A DNA stretch of 64,000 nucleotides from Flavobacteriales bacterium (GTDB lineage Bacteria > Bacteroidota > Bacteroidia > Flavobacteriales_F > PHOS-HE28): assembly GCA_020635715.1 (NCBI GenBank), contig JACJZG010000010.1, positions 84,994-148,993 of the forward strand, written 5' to 3'. The position numbers and the translations under genes were made by a program. Shown here in pieces: positions 17,997 to 25,779 of this stretch (within the stretch, counting starts at the first letter, position 1; each line of letters opens with the position of its first letter). Below the pieces are notes generated by a model. That model was not told the origin of the DNA. It worked only from the letters and a program-made list of their open reading frames with translations, and ran no database searches.

Positions 17997-18703
17997 TGAG
18001 TGCTTTGGGCGTGCCCCCTCGCAAAGGCCTCGGGGTCGCGCTCTCCGCTTGTACTCCTCGCTCGTTCCTCGCTGCGGGGTACCCGCTGCGATCGCTCACG
18101 CGGAACGCGTTGATCGTGGTTCTGTTTGGTGCACTCTGCTCCTGCCAGAATCAAGACACCTCGGCCCAAGGGCAAGCGTCGATTTCAAGTGTGCCACATG
18201 AGACGCGCAACGGTCCGCGGCAGACTCACTACACCTCGGGCGCAGTGGAGTGGCAGTACAACTATTCGAATGACACTCTAGAAGGCCCCGCTGCGTATTT
18301 CGATTCCCTTGGTCACAAACGAGAAGAGCATTGGTATTCAAAAGGAGTTCTGAAGAGTTTGGTTGTTTACGACGCGGAGGGATTCATCATTGACACCGAC
18401 TTCCGATGGAAGGAAGATGAACTACCTGAGTTCAACCCTGCTCATATCGAGTTAGTGACCGCTGACACCTCTCTACTTGAAGGAACTGAATACAAGTTTC
18501 GCATTAGGGTGCCCGGGATACCCTACCCATACTTCCAGACATCGGTCACTAACGCAACACTTGTCAAGGCTTCAGACGACCAATTCTTGATGCGAACTAA
18601 GAGTGGCCCAACGAGCTGTATCAAGCTGATGCTCTTGGTCGGCGATAGCCTGAAAATGCCCTTCGGTGAACGTTGTTTGAACGTTTACTCGATCCGCCGC
18701 TAG
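17996..18703 (+). CDS. Putative MORN-repeat lipoprotein with repeat-derived N-terminus
   Basis: A 235-aa product. The first ~37 codons are translated from dispersed repeat copy A (18007-18106). The recognisable gene begins with a lipoprotein-type hydrophobic stretch and cysteine (LIVVLFGALCSCQ). If the true start is the TTG at 18110, the signal peptide would lack its basic end, which the repeat supplies as RSLTRNA. The mature part has MORN-like strands (YTSGAVEWQYNYS, HWYSKGVLKSLVVYD) and is locally AT-richer than its neighbours. An intrinsic terminator follows. Function unknown; probably an acquired gene whose 5' end is formed by the repeat. Confidence 0.6.
   Translation: MSALGVPPRKGLGVALSACTPRSFLAAGYPLRSLTRNALIVVLFGALCSCQNQDTSAQGQASISSVPHETRNGPRQTHYTSGAVEWQYNYSNDTLEGPAAYFDSLGHKREEHWYSKGVLKSLVVYDAEGFIIDTDFRWKEDELPEFNPAHIELVTADTSLLEGTEYKFRIRVPGIPYPYFQTSVTNATLVKASDDQFLMRTKSGPTSCIKLMLLVGDSLKMPFGERCLNVYSIRR
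18007..18106 (+). repeat. Dispersed repeat, copy A
   Basis: About 100 bp starting GGGCGTGCCCC and ending CGCTCACGCGGAAC, with GGGTCGCGCTCTCCGCT and TCCTCG inside. It shares order and spacing of these blocks with copy B (19931-20021, same orientation) and copy C (20577-20680, inverted). It begins ten bases after the hmgA stop. Confidence 0.72.
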
Positions 18704-18740
18704 GGCCTTCTGCTGGGTGAACTCTGCTGCGCGCGCGACC

Positions 18741-18764
18741 CCCGGCAAGCAACCGGGCTTTTTC
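18741..18764 (+). terminator. Intrinsic terminator of the lipoprotein gene
   Basis: CCCGG-CAAGCAA-CCGGG stem-loop followed by CTTTTT, 38 bases after the stop at 18703 and just upstream of the fic operators. Confidence 0.6.
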
Positions 18765-18770
18765 AGCTTT

Positions 18771-18799
18771 CTATACATGTTCCGGTGACATGTATAGAT
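18771..18799. promoter_or_regulatory. Operator-like dyad 1 upstream of fic
   Basis: A perfect inverted repeat TCTATACATG / CATGTATAGA separated by nine bases (TTCCGGTGA). The same half-site TCTATACA occurs in dyad 2, so a shared DNA-binding protein is likely. Confidence 0.62.
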
Positions 18800-18811
18800 A
18801 TCTGCCATTTT

Positions 18812-18839
18812 CTATACATATTTGTACGACCTGTATAGA
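18812..18839. promoter_or_regulatory. Operator-like dyad 2 overlapping the fic start codon
   Basis: Half-sites TCTATACA and TGTATAGA with a 12-13 base spacer containing a -7-like ATATTTG. The right half-site runs into the ATG of fic. Binding here would block both promoter and start codon; the Fic protein's own C-terminal winged helix is the obvious candidate ligand. Confidence 0.6.
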
Positions 18840-19927
18840 TGGCCACCCCTTCCTATACCATAACACCGCTGCCGCCCACCGAGCCGGTAGAGACCACGGC
18901 CGTCTTTAGACGACTGGCTGAAGCTCATCGCTATCTGGCTGAGCTGAAGGGAGTTGCCGCCACCATCCCCAATGAGCGGATCCTGGTGGACACCCTATCG
19001 CTGCAGGAAGCCAAGGACAGTTCGGCCATTGAGAACATCATCACCACCGACGACGAGGTCTACCGCAGCGATTACCTGGCCAAGGCCTTCACAACGCCCG
19101 CGGCCAAGGAGGTGCATCGTTATGCCCAGGCCTTGAAGCTTGGCTTCGATGAGGTGCGCACCGCCGGTGGCATCGGGCTCAACACCATTCTCCGGGTGCA
19201 AGCCACCTTGGAGGCGAACCAAGCAGGGCTCAGGAAGCTGCCTGGCACCGTGCTGAAGAACGACCGAACGGGTGAGGTGGTGTACACACCGCCGCAGGAC
19301 CACGCGACGATCGTGGACCTGATGAACAACCTGGAAGCCTTCCTGAACCAGGACGACCTGATGGACGCGGACCCACTGGTCAAGATGGCCATCACGCACC
19401 ACCAGTTCGAGAGCATCCACCCGTTCTACGACGGCAATGGACGAACGGGCCGCATCCTCAACATCCTCTACCTCGTGCGCTGCGGCCTGCTCGATCTGCC
19501 GATCCTGTACATGAGCCGCTTCATCATCCGGCACAAGTCGGAGTACTACCGCTTGCTGCAAACCGTGCGTGCCGATGGCAACTGGGAGCCGTGGGTGCTC
19601 TACATGCTCGAGGCGATCGCGCGCACCGCGCAACAGACCATCACCTTGGTGAAGGACATCCGCTCGCTGATGCAGCAGTACAAGCAGCGCATCCGCTCGG
19701 AGCAGCCACGCCTCTATAGCCAGGACCTGCTCAACAACCTATTCCGCCACCCGTACACCAAGATCGATCTCGTGATGCGCGACATGGCAGTGACGCGCAT
19801 TACCGCCACACGCTACCTGAACGTGCTGGTGGGCATGAAGCTGCTACAGAAGGTGAAGGTGGGCCGCACGAACTTCTACCTGAACGAACCGCTGTTCGAG
19901 TTGCTCGGGAAAGGTTCGACTTATTAG
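18839..19927 (+). CDS. Fic-family AMP-transferase with C-terminal winged-helix domain
   Basis: A 362-aa Fic protein. The catalytic motif HPFYDGNGRTGR lies at residues 194-205, a full match to HPFx(D/E)GNGRxxR, so nucleotidyl transfer (usually AMPylation) is expected to be possible. Residues 61-66 (S-S-A-I-E-N) match the inhibitory (S/T)xxxE(G/N) motif of class II Fic proteins, whose glutamate blocks ATP binding in cis. The N-terminal domain looks like Fic_N, and the last ~80 residues (MAVTRITATRYLNVLVGM, LLQKVKVGRTNFYLNEPL) look like a winged helix. Two operator-like dyads lie immediately upstream, and it stands between dispersed-repeat copies A and B. Confidence 0.9.
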   Translation: MATPSYTITPLPPTEPVETTAVFRRLAEAHRYLAELKGVAATIPNERILVDTLSLQEAKDSSAIENIITTDDEVYRSDYLAKAFTTPAAKEVHRYAQALKLGFDEVRTAGGIGLNTILRVQATLEANQAGLRKLPGTVLKNDRTGEVVYTPPQDHATIVDLMNNLEAFLNQDDLMDADPLVKMAITHHQFESIHPFYDGNGRTGRILNILYLVRCGLLDLPILYMSRFIIRHKSEYYRLLQTVRADGNWEPWVLYMLEAIARTAQQTITLVKDIRSLMQQYKQRIRSEQPRLYSQDLLNNLFRHPYTKIDLVMRDMAVTRITATRYLNVLVGMKLLQKVKVGRTNFYLNEPLFELLGKGSTY

Positions 19928-19930
19928 CTA

Positions 19931-20021
19931 GGGCGTGTCGGCGCCTCGAATGCAGGCGCCGTTGGCCTATCCGCAGTAGTCCTCGCTGCACTGTGGGCTA
20001 TTTCCTTCTATCCTTCACGCG
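19931..20021 (+). repeat. Dispersed repeat, copy B
   Basis: About 91 bp starting four bases after the fic stop: GGGCGTG, an internal GGCGCC stem, GGCCTATCCGC, TCCTCG and CTTCTATCCTTCACGCG. It has the same orientation as copy A and is closer to copy C in its CTATCC blocks. Confidence 0.68.
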
Positions 20022-20042
20022 TCTGAGAGCCGCTGCGGGCTC

Positions 20043-20537
20043 CTAGGCTCGCTCTCGCATCCAGTTCTCAGGAACGCGAACCCAAATCCCCGGGGTCAAG
20101 CAACCATCAGCCGAGAACTTTAGCGACCGGCCATTGGCCATCTTCAGAATTTCCTTGTTCTGAATTATCGCAATCATCCGGTCGTTCAGCCTTCGAACCT
20201 CTGAACGAATGTCAACGCCATCAAGTCGCTGGGTGTCTTCGTCGGTGGCCTCATCAAAATCATGGCTTAGCTCGCTGAACCATCCAATCGATGTCATTGG
20301 ACCGCCATAGCCATGTGGACAACCAAGGCTTCGCTTGTTTTCTTCTGTGGCATGGCACCACCAGCTCACCGCTTCCACGGCGAAACCTGATTTAGTCAAT
20401 TCCTCAAAGAAATCCATGTATCGTTCTCTTGGCACTATAATATCGATGTATCCATTTCCAACAACGGCAGCTGCGTATGTCTCGACGAGTCGGTCCAACT
20501 CAATTTGCCTTTCCGCAATCGTGTCCAGGTACTTCAT
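20043..20537 (-). CDS. Hypothetical protein in the accessory block
   Basis: A 164-aa protein of no family I recognise, starting MKYLDTIAERQIELDRLVE. The frame stays open upstream into repeat copy C, so the native start may be slightly earlier: GYFGVADWS looks like genuine coding sequence. It has a mixed alpha/beta appearance (NGYIDIIVPRERYMDFFEEL, AVEAVSWWCHATEENKRS, IRSEVRRLNDRMIAIIQNKE) and no signal peptide. It is noticeably AT-richer than hmgA and hppD, opposes fic, and lies between repeat copies B and C. It may be a cargo gene of the block. Confidence 0.55.
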   Translation of the reverse strand: MKYLDTIAERQIELDRLVETYAAAVVGNGYIDIIVPRERYMDFFEELTKSGFAVEAVSWWCHATEENKRSLGCPHGYGGPMTSIGWFSELSHDFDEATDEDTQRLDGVDIRSEVRRLNDRMIAIIQNKEILKMANGRSLKFSADGCLTPGIWVRVPENWMRERA

Positions 20538-20576
20538 GCTCCAGTCTGCAACGCCAAAGTATCCAACGCCGACACA

Positions 20577-20680
20577 TTCCGCGTGAGGGATAGAAGCGGA
20601 AAGCCCGCAGGCTGGTAATCCAGCCGAGGACTTGGAGCGGATAGCCCGACCCGGCCGCCCTGGGCCGGGGCACGCCCAAC
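20577..20680 (-). repeat. Dispersed repeat, copy C (inverted)
   Basis: Read on the minus strand it runs from TTGGGCGTGCCCC through GGGTCGGGCTATCCGCT, TCCTCG and CTTTCCGCTTCTATCC to CTCACGCGGAAT. It is the inverted counterpart of copy A, closes the block 87 bases before hppD, and also contains short hairpins (GGCTGG/CCAGCC, GGCCC/GGGCC). Confidence 0.72.
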
Positions 20681-20767
20681 TGACCTCCATCACCCTCACG
20701 CTGGATAAAAGCCCGAACTTTGGGGCTCGTCCCGGGTCAATCCCGGGATGACAAACCGACTACTGCC

Positions 20768-21907
20768 ATGGCCATCGAAAGCGCAACCCCTGATCTGAAG
20801 AAGATCGTCGAAGGAGCCGCCGACTTCCTGCCCCTCCTCGGCACCGACTACATTGAATTCTACGTGGGCAACGCCAAGCAGGCAGCGCACTTCTACAAGA
20901 CGGCCTTCGGCTTCCAGAGCCTCGCCTATGCAGGTCTGGAGACCGGCGTTAAGGACCGCACGAGCTACGTGCTGGTACAGGACAAGATCCGCTTGGTGCT
21001 CACCACGCCGCTCACGCAGGAACACCCGATCAACGATCACCTCCGCAAGCACGGCGATGGCGTGAAGGAGATCGCCCTGTGGGTGGACGACGCCACGAAA
21101 GCCTGGGAGGAGACCACCAAGCGCGGCGCCAAGAGCTACATGAAGCCCACGGTGGAGAAGGACGCGGACGGCCAGGTGGTGAAGAGCGGCATCCACATCT
21201 ACGGCGACACGGTGCACGTCTTCATCGAGCGCAAGAACTACCACGGCGTCTTCCTGCCGGGCTTCCGGGAATGGAAGAGCGACTACAACCCCACCACCAC
21301 CGGCCTGAAGTACGTGGACCACATGGTGGGCAACGTGGGCTGGAACGAGATGAACCCCTGGGTGAAGTTCTACGAGGACGTGATGGGCTTCGCCAACGTG
21401 CTGGGCTTCGACGACAAGGACATCAGCACGGAGTACAGCGCGCTGATGAGCAAGGTGATGAGCAACGGCAACGGCCGCATCAAGTTCCCGATCAACGAGC
21501 CGGCCGAGGGCAAGAAGAAGAGCCAGGTGGAGGAATACCTGGATTTCTACAACGGTCCCGGCGTGCAGCATATCGCGGTGGCCACCGATGACATCGTGAA
21601 GACCGTGCGCGCTTTGATGAGCCGCGGCGTGGAGTTCCTGAAAGTGCCAACGACCTACTACGACGGCCTGCTGGACCGCGTGGGCCCGATCGAGGAGGAT
21701 CTCGCCCCGCTGGCCGAGCTGGGCATCCTGGTGGACCGCGACGATGAGGGCTACCTCCTGCAGCTCTTCACCAAGCCCGTGGAGGACCGCCCCACGCTCT
21801 TCTTCGAGATCATCCAGCGCAAGGGCGCGAAGAGCTTCGGGAAGGGCAACTTCAAGGCGCTCTTCGAGGCGATCGAGCGCGAGCAGGAGAACCGGGGGAC
21901 GCTTTGA
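20768..21907 (+). CDS. hppD: 4-Hydroxyphenylpyruvate dioxygenase
   Basis: A 379-aa non-heme iron dioxygenase converting 4-hydroxyphenylpyruvate to homogentisate, the substrate of the upstream hmgA. Two vicinal-oxygen-chelate domains are present (DYIEFYVGNAKQAAHFYKTA; YVDHMVGNVGWNEMNPWVKF). Likely iron ligands are the His in YVDHMVGN, the His in GVQHIAVATDD and the Glu in FFEIIQRKGAKSFGKGNF. The ATG at 20768 gives MAIESATPDLKK; codons upstream belong to the spacer after repeat copy C. Confidence 0.95.
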   Translation: MAIESATPDLKKIVEGAADFLPLLGTDYIEFYVGNAKQAAHFYKTAFGFQSLAYAGLETGVKDRTSYVLVQDKIRLVLTTPLTQEHPINDHLRKHGDGVKEIALWVDDATKAWEETTKRGAKSYMKPTVEKDADGQVVKSGIHIYGDTVHVFIERKNYHGVFLPGFREWKSDYNPTTTGLKYVDHMVGNVGWNEMNPWVKFYEDVMGFANVLGFDDKDISTEYSALMSKVMSNGNGRIKFPINEPAEGKKKSQVEEYLDFYNGPGVQHIAVATDDIVKTVRALMSRGVEFLKVPTTYYDGLLDRVGPIEEDLAPLAELGILVDRDDEGYLLQLFTKPVEDRPTLFFEIIQRKGAKSFGKGNFKALFEAIEREQENRGTL

Positions 21908-21916
21908 TACGCGGGC

Positions 21917-22492
21917 TTAAGAGGTCAGGACCCCTTTGATGCACTGCCGCAACTCGGGCAGTACGCGTTCTCTGAACCACGGGTTCTTCGCCTGCCAGAT
22001 GTTGTTGCGCGGCGATGGATGGACCAGCGGGAAATACGTGGGCAGGTAGTCATTGAAGTGCTTCACCGTTTCCGTGAGCGATGGTTTTGCGCGATCGCCC
22101 AGGTAATGCTCATGGGCGTGTTGGCCAATGAGGACAATAAGCGTCACGTTCTTCATGGCGGCGAACAGCTTCGCATGCCAAAGCGGTGCGCACTCGGGTC
22201 GTGGAGGAAGATCACCGCTGGTCCCTCGCCCGGGATAGCAGAAGCCCATCGGTACCAAGGCGAAGTGATCGGGATCGTAGAACTGCTCACTCCGCACCCC
22301 AAGCCATGCACGCAGGTTGTCGCCGCTCTTGTCGTCCCATGGGATGCCGGAGCCATGCACGACCTTGCCGGGTGCCTGTCCAATTATGATGACCTTGCTC
22401 CTGGGTGAAGCCTGCAGGACCGGCCGAGGACCAAGCGGCAAATGTACCGCACATGCGGTGCAGGACCGTATCTTCTGGAGCAGCTGCTTCAC
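21917..22492 (-). CDS. Uracil-DNA glycosylase family protein
   Basis: A 191-aa protein with the UDG-superfamily signature: VIIIGQAPGKVVHGSGIPWDD (nucleotide-binding and active-site loop) and the C-terminal loop LVHPSPRNNIWQAKNP. The N-terminal CTAC and the later PPRPEC resemble part of the Fe-S cysteines of thermostable UDGs, but the full set is not clear. No ATG is available near the domain start. I chose GTG at 22492 (KQLLQKIRSCTAC follows), 51 bases from the divergent gene's ATG. It probably removes uracil or a related base in repair. Confidence 0.78.
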   Translation of the reverse strand: MKQLLQKIRSCTACAVHLPLGPRPVLQASPRSKVIIIGQAPGKVVHGSGIPWDDKSGDNLRAWLGVRSEQFYDPDHFALVPMGFCYPGRGTSGDLPPRPECAPLWHAKLFAAMKNVTLIVLIGQHAHEHYLGDRAKPSLTETVKHFNDYLPTYFPLVHPSPRNNIWQAKNPWFRERVLPELRQCIKGVLTS

Positions 22493-22543
22493 AGTTGCAA
22501 GATGTGCGATCCCGTTGAACGCCGGGCCAGTATCTTGGTGGTC

Positions 22544-22945
22544 ATGGAGAAGCGCACGAAGGACAAGCCGTGGAAACTGAAGACCCCGCCGGGATCTTCG
22601 GAGTACACGATGCACGTCGAGGAGAAGGATGGAAAGGAAGTGCTCGTCTGCACCGTCGGCAAGACCGTGCTGCTCTACGACATCCGCTGCATCAACGACC
22701 TGCACACCATGCTGAAGAAGCACGGCGACTGGATGGACCTCGGCGGTGCCGATGAGCAGAAGCCCGCTAAGGAGGGCACCGTGGAAGCCTGGGGCCGCAG
22801 CGAGAAGAAACCCGTGAAAGGTTGGTATGGCTTGAAGAAGGGTCTACGCGGTCGCTTCGGAGTTTACGTTCCGCCGCTGATGGAAGCACTAGGCCTGGCG
22901 GAAGTCACGCATGAGGCACGCGGGAACAGGATGCGGGCCAAATAG
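22544..22945 (+). CDS. Conserved hypothetical cytoplasmic protein
   Basis: A 133-aa, lysine-rich, soluble protein beginning MEKRTKDKPWKLKTPPGSS. I recall similar proteins as a conserved domain of unknown function in Bacteroidota (possibly DUF6855, unverified). Notable stretches are GKEVLVCTVGKTVLLYDIRC, MLKKHGDWMDLGGADEQK and VKGWYGLKKGLRGRFGVYVP, the last suggesting a nucleic-acid or substrate-binding basic surface. It is divergent from the UDG-family gene, so they may share a promoter region. No function can be assigned. Confidence 0.7.
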   Translation: MEKRTKDKPWKLKTPPGSSEYTMHVEEKDGKEVLVCTVGKTVLLYDIRCINDLHTMLKKHGDWMDLGGADEQKPAKEGTVEAWGRSEKKPVKGWYGLKKGLRGRFGVYVPPLMEALGLAEVTHEARGNRMRAK

Positions 22946-22952
22946 CCGGTCC

Positions 22953-23864
22953 TCACTCCCGCTTCGTCGGTGCCTGCCCAGCAGACCTCAACATCGCATC
23001 CAACTTCTCGCCGCCTTTGATGCCAAAGTCGAGCGTGCGGATCGGGAACGGTATGGTGATGCCCTCCTTGTTGTAGGCCGCCTTGATGGCCTTGATGGCG
23101 AGGCTGCGAACACTGTTGTAATGACTCTGTCCCTTGGCCTCGATCCAGAAGCGGATCTCGTAGTTGATGCTGCTGTCGCCGAACTCGATGTAGTAATGCT
23201 CAACGGGCTTGTCCGCCAACACCCCGTCCACGGCCTTCACGGCCGCCATGGTGATGCGCTCAACACGTTCCAGGTCCTCGCCATAGCTGATGCCCACCTG
23301 CAGGTCGATACGGCGGATGCCGTTGCGCGTGTAGTTCATCAGGGCGTTCTGGAACACGTCCTTATTCGGGATGATCACCTGGATCCCCTGCTGGTTCCGC
23401 AGCTCCATGGTCCGCAGGTCGATGCGTTCGACCGTTCCGAAATGATCGCCGGTCTCGATCAGTTCCCCCACCCGCACCGGGCGTTGAACGGCCATGAGGA
23501 TGCCGGAGATGAAGTTCGCTGCGATGTCCTGGAAGGCGAAGCCCAATGCGAGTCCGATGATGCCCGCCCCCGCCAGGATGGAAGTGACCGTCTTGTCCAG
23601 GTGGAGAACGCTCAGCGCTGCGAATAGCGCCATCATGATCACCAGGAGGTAGATGCTGTTCCCGACCAGACGCAACAAGGTCGTGCTCGGGATCGCCTTG
23701 CCCAGCAACTTGTGCGTCAAGGATCGCGCCAACCGCGCCAGCAACGCACCGAGCACCACGATGAGCGCCGCCAGTGCCAGGTTCGGCAGCATCTGGATGA
23801 AGGCCTTCGTCCAGCCAACGAGTTTATCCTCGATCAGTTCGACCGCATTCCAAGCTTCGACCAT
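22953..23864 (-). CDS. Small-conductance mechanosensitive channel (MscS family)
   Basis: A 303-aa MscS protein near the minimal E. coli length. Three membrane segments are visible. The pore-lining TM3 is TSILAGAGIIGLALGFAFQD, with its Gly/Ala packing pattern, followed by the beta domain (VGELIETGDHFGTVERIDLR, VIIPNKDVFQNALMNYTR) and a cytoplasmic alpha/beta domain. It releases solutes on hypo-osmotic shock. It is convergent with the hypothetical gene ending seven bases away. Confidence 0.92.
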   Translation of the reverse strand: MVEAWNAVELIEDKLVGWTKAFIQMLPNLALAALIVVLGALLARLARSLTHKLLGKAIPSTTLLRLVGNSIYLLVIMMALFAALSVLHLDKTVTSILAGAGIIGLALGFAFQDIAANFISGILMAVQRPVRVGELIETGDHFGTVERIDLRTMELRNQQGIQVIIPNKDVFQNALMNYTRNGIRRIDLQVGISYGEDLERVERITMAAVKAVDGVLADKPVEHYYIEFGDSSINYEIRFWIEAKGQSHYNSVRSLAIKAIKAAYNKEGITIPFPIRTLDFGIKGGEKLDAMLRSAGQAPTKRE

Positions 23865-23899
23865 GCGAACAAGATAGGAAGCACACCTTTCGAGCGGCC

Positions 23900-24289
23900 T
23901 TAGGCCGCCGTTGGCTTCTCCCGCTCGAGCCGTGCGAGCTCGAGGTAGAGTTGTCGGATCCGTGATAACTCCTTGTCATCCATCTCCTCCAGATCGAGCA
24001 GCGCATTGCTGGCTTCGTGCTGCACCCGGATCAGCTCATCCAATTTGATCTGCAGTGCTTCCGTGTCGCGGTTCTGCGTGCTCTGGATGAGGAAGACCAT
24101 GAGGAAGGTGATGATCGTGGTACCCGTATTGATCACCAGCTGCCAGGTGTCGCTATACCGGAACAGCGGACCCGTGATGGCCCAGGCGAGGATGACCGCC
24201 AGTGCGAGGATGAATGTGAGCGGTTTGCCGGTGACCAGCGAGACACGCTTGGCGAAGCGTGTGAATGGGGAGTTGACCTTGGGGACCAT
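23900..24289 (-). CDS. Low-affinity iron permease family membrane protein
   Basis: A 129-aa protein with two membrane segments (PLTFILALAVILAWAITGPL; NTGTTIITFLMVFLIQSTQN) and a charged C-terminal helix (DTEALQIKLDELIRVQ...). The motif FLIQSTQNRDTEALQIKLDE is the signature of the bacterial relatives of yeast Fet4, annotated low-affinity iron permease; actual transport is unproven for the family. I chose the ATG at 24289 (MVPKVNSPFTRFAKR) over an upstream TTG. Confidence 0.82.
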   Translation of the reverse strand: MVPKVNSPFTRFAKRVSLVTGKPLTFILALAVILAWAITGPLFRYSDTWQLVINTGTTIITFLMVFLIQSTQNRDTEALQIKLDELIRVQHEASNALLDLEEMDDKELSRIRQLYLELARLEREKPTAA

Positions 24290-24416
24290 GGGTGTGGATC
24301 GTGCTGTGAAGTTGGTGAACAGATGACCCCATTTCTCAAGTGGATCCAACGATGGCCATGACGGAACGGGATCCCAAGCGCAGCAACGACCCGGGCGTGC
24401 GAAAAGATCAGCGCCC

Positions 24417-25181
24417 CTATTGGCCTATGACCACCCGTCGCACCAGACGCCCCACACCCGTATCCACCTGGATCAGGTACACGCCAGGAGGGATGTTCTG
24501 TATCACCGTTGGTCCGCCCACCCAACGCCGATCCCATACGGCGCGCCCTTGGGCATCAAATAGGGTCAGTTCAGACGGAGCTGAAGAACCCCGCCATTCC
24601 AAGCTGATCCCTTCATCGCCGGTCTGAACGACCAGATGATCGATGGTTGGTTCTTCGGGCAAGGCATTCGCCAGCGCGCACAGACCGATGGTCCCGGCAA
24701 AGGCTTCCACGGTCATCGCTTGCTCCAACGGCGTATCGATCCTTCCGTACACCATGCCTCCCGCATAGTCGAGCATGTACACTCCGCAGACGCTGACCAT
24801 GTAGTCCTCGGGGCTTTCAAGGTCCGGCGGGTACTCCGGGTTCAGGATACTGTTCCCGGCGAGATCGCATTGTTGGAGGCCAAGGATGATGGTATCGCCT
24901 ATCGCCCATCCGGTATACAAGCGGCACAGGGCTCCATTATCGCCCCAGACCCGGACCGTATCCGCGTTCACCTCTCCCTGGAACACCTGCAGGATGGCCA
25001 CGTCCATCCCGTAGTGCTCATGGAGTACCGGTACCACCATCACCACGGCATCGGGCAGCCACCACTCAGGCTGGGGATAAGGTGGGTTCAAGACCCCGCA
25101 GAAGGTATCCGGACCGAAGCACGAACAGGCACTGGCAGCATTGAACGCCCCTGCCATCAGCAAGAAGTGGAGTACGCGCAT
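24417..25181 (-). CDS. Secreted protein with T9SS sorting domain
   Basis: A 254-aa protein with signal peptide MRVLHFLLMAGAFNAASA followed by a cysteine-rich start (CSCFGPDTFCG). The N-terminal domain (DAVVMVVPVLHEHYGMDVAI, QVFQGEVNADTVRVWGDNG) resembles the tissue-inhibitor-of-metalloprotease-like OB fold seen in many secreted Bacteroidota proteins. The last ~80 residues form a type-A T9SS sorting domain (GSSAPSELTLFDAQGRAVWD, IPPGVYLIQVDTG). Predicted surface-attached or released; function unknown. Confidence 0.78.
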   Translation of the reverse strand: MRVLHFLLMAGAFNAASACSCFGPDTFCGVLNPPYPQPEWWLPDAVVMVVPVLHEHYGMDVAILQVFQGEVNADTVRVWGDNGALCRLYTGWAIGDTIILGLQQCDLAGNSILNPEYPPDLESPEDYMVSVCGVYMLDYAGGMVYGRIDTPLEQAMTVEAFAGTIGLCALANALPEEPTIDHLVVQTGDEGISLEWRGSSAPSELTLFDAQGRAVWDRRWVGGPTVIQNIPPGVYLIQVDTGVGRLVRRVVIGQ

Positions 25182-25282
25182 CGTTGATCCGTTTCAAGGA
25201 AGACGAAGGAGCACGGCGACCCGCTGCCTGCGCGTGCTGAATGGTTGACCGTGGAACGGGAGGTCCGCACACACAGGTCCAC

Positions 25283-25290
25283 TACCTTTG
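25283..25290 (+). promoter_or_regulatory. Putative -7 box of the small lipoprotein gene
   Basis: TACCTTTG, a perfect TAnnTTTG, seven bases before the ATG at 25298; a near-leaderless arrangement. Confidence 0.45.
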
Positions 25291-25297
25291 CCCACTC

Positions 25298-25708
25298 ATG
25301 CGAGCCTTGCCGATCCTCCGTTCCACAGCGCTGCTGGCACTAGGCATCACCCTGGTCTCCGCCAGTTGCAACCGGGATGATGACGAGTCATCCGTGAATC
25401 CGACCATCCAATTCGTCATCGAGGAGGGCTACACCTACCAAAGTGATACGGTGGCGGTGAGCGACACCTTGCACGTCGGCGTGCGGATCAGCAAGGGCGA
25501 CGACGGCTTGAACATCTTCAAGGTGCTCTCGAAGTACGACAATGGGGCCGAAGTGGTGCAGGACAGCCTGCCGATCGGCACGGAGACCTTCGCCTTCGAC
25601 AAGGTGATCCGTATCCGGCCGGTGGCGGGTACGGAACGATGGACCTTCAGCGTGCAGGAGACCGATGGCGACATCATCCGCAGGGCGCTCACCTTCACGG
25701 TGGAATAG
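25298..25708 (+). CDS. Small predicted lipoprotein
   Basis: A 136-aa protein with a lipoprotein signal (LALGITLVSASCNRDDDE), the aspartate-rich tether being typical of Bacteroidota surface lipoproteins. The mature part is beta-rich (TIQFVIEEGYTYQSDTVAVS, DTLHVGVRISKGDDGLNIFK, ERWTFSVQETDGDIIRRALT) and looks like a single Ig-like domain. Function unknown. The ATG at 25298 directly follows a perfect -7 box; aspS starts 71 bases downstream with its own box. Confidence 0.75.
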   Translation: MRALPILRSTALLALGITLVSASCNRDDDESSVNPTIQFVIEEGYTYQSDTVAVSDTLHVGVRISKGDDGLNIFKVLSKYDNGAEVVQDSLPIGTETFAFDKVIRIRPVAGTERWTFSVQETDGDIIRRALTFTVE

Positions 25709-25727
25709 CGGGTACGCCCGATCCCGG

Positions 25728-25735
25728 TACTTTCG
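25728..25735 (+). promoter_or_regulatory. Putative -7 box of aspS
   Basis: TACTTTCG, 44 bases before the aspS ATG; identical to the trhO box. Confidence 0.4.
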
Positions 25736-25779
25736 CGCCATCGTATAGACCCGGTGGATGACAGGCCGGGGACCTCATC

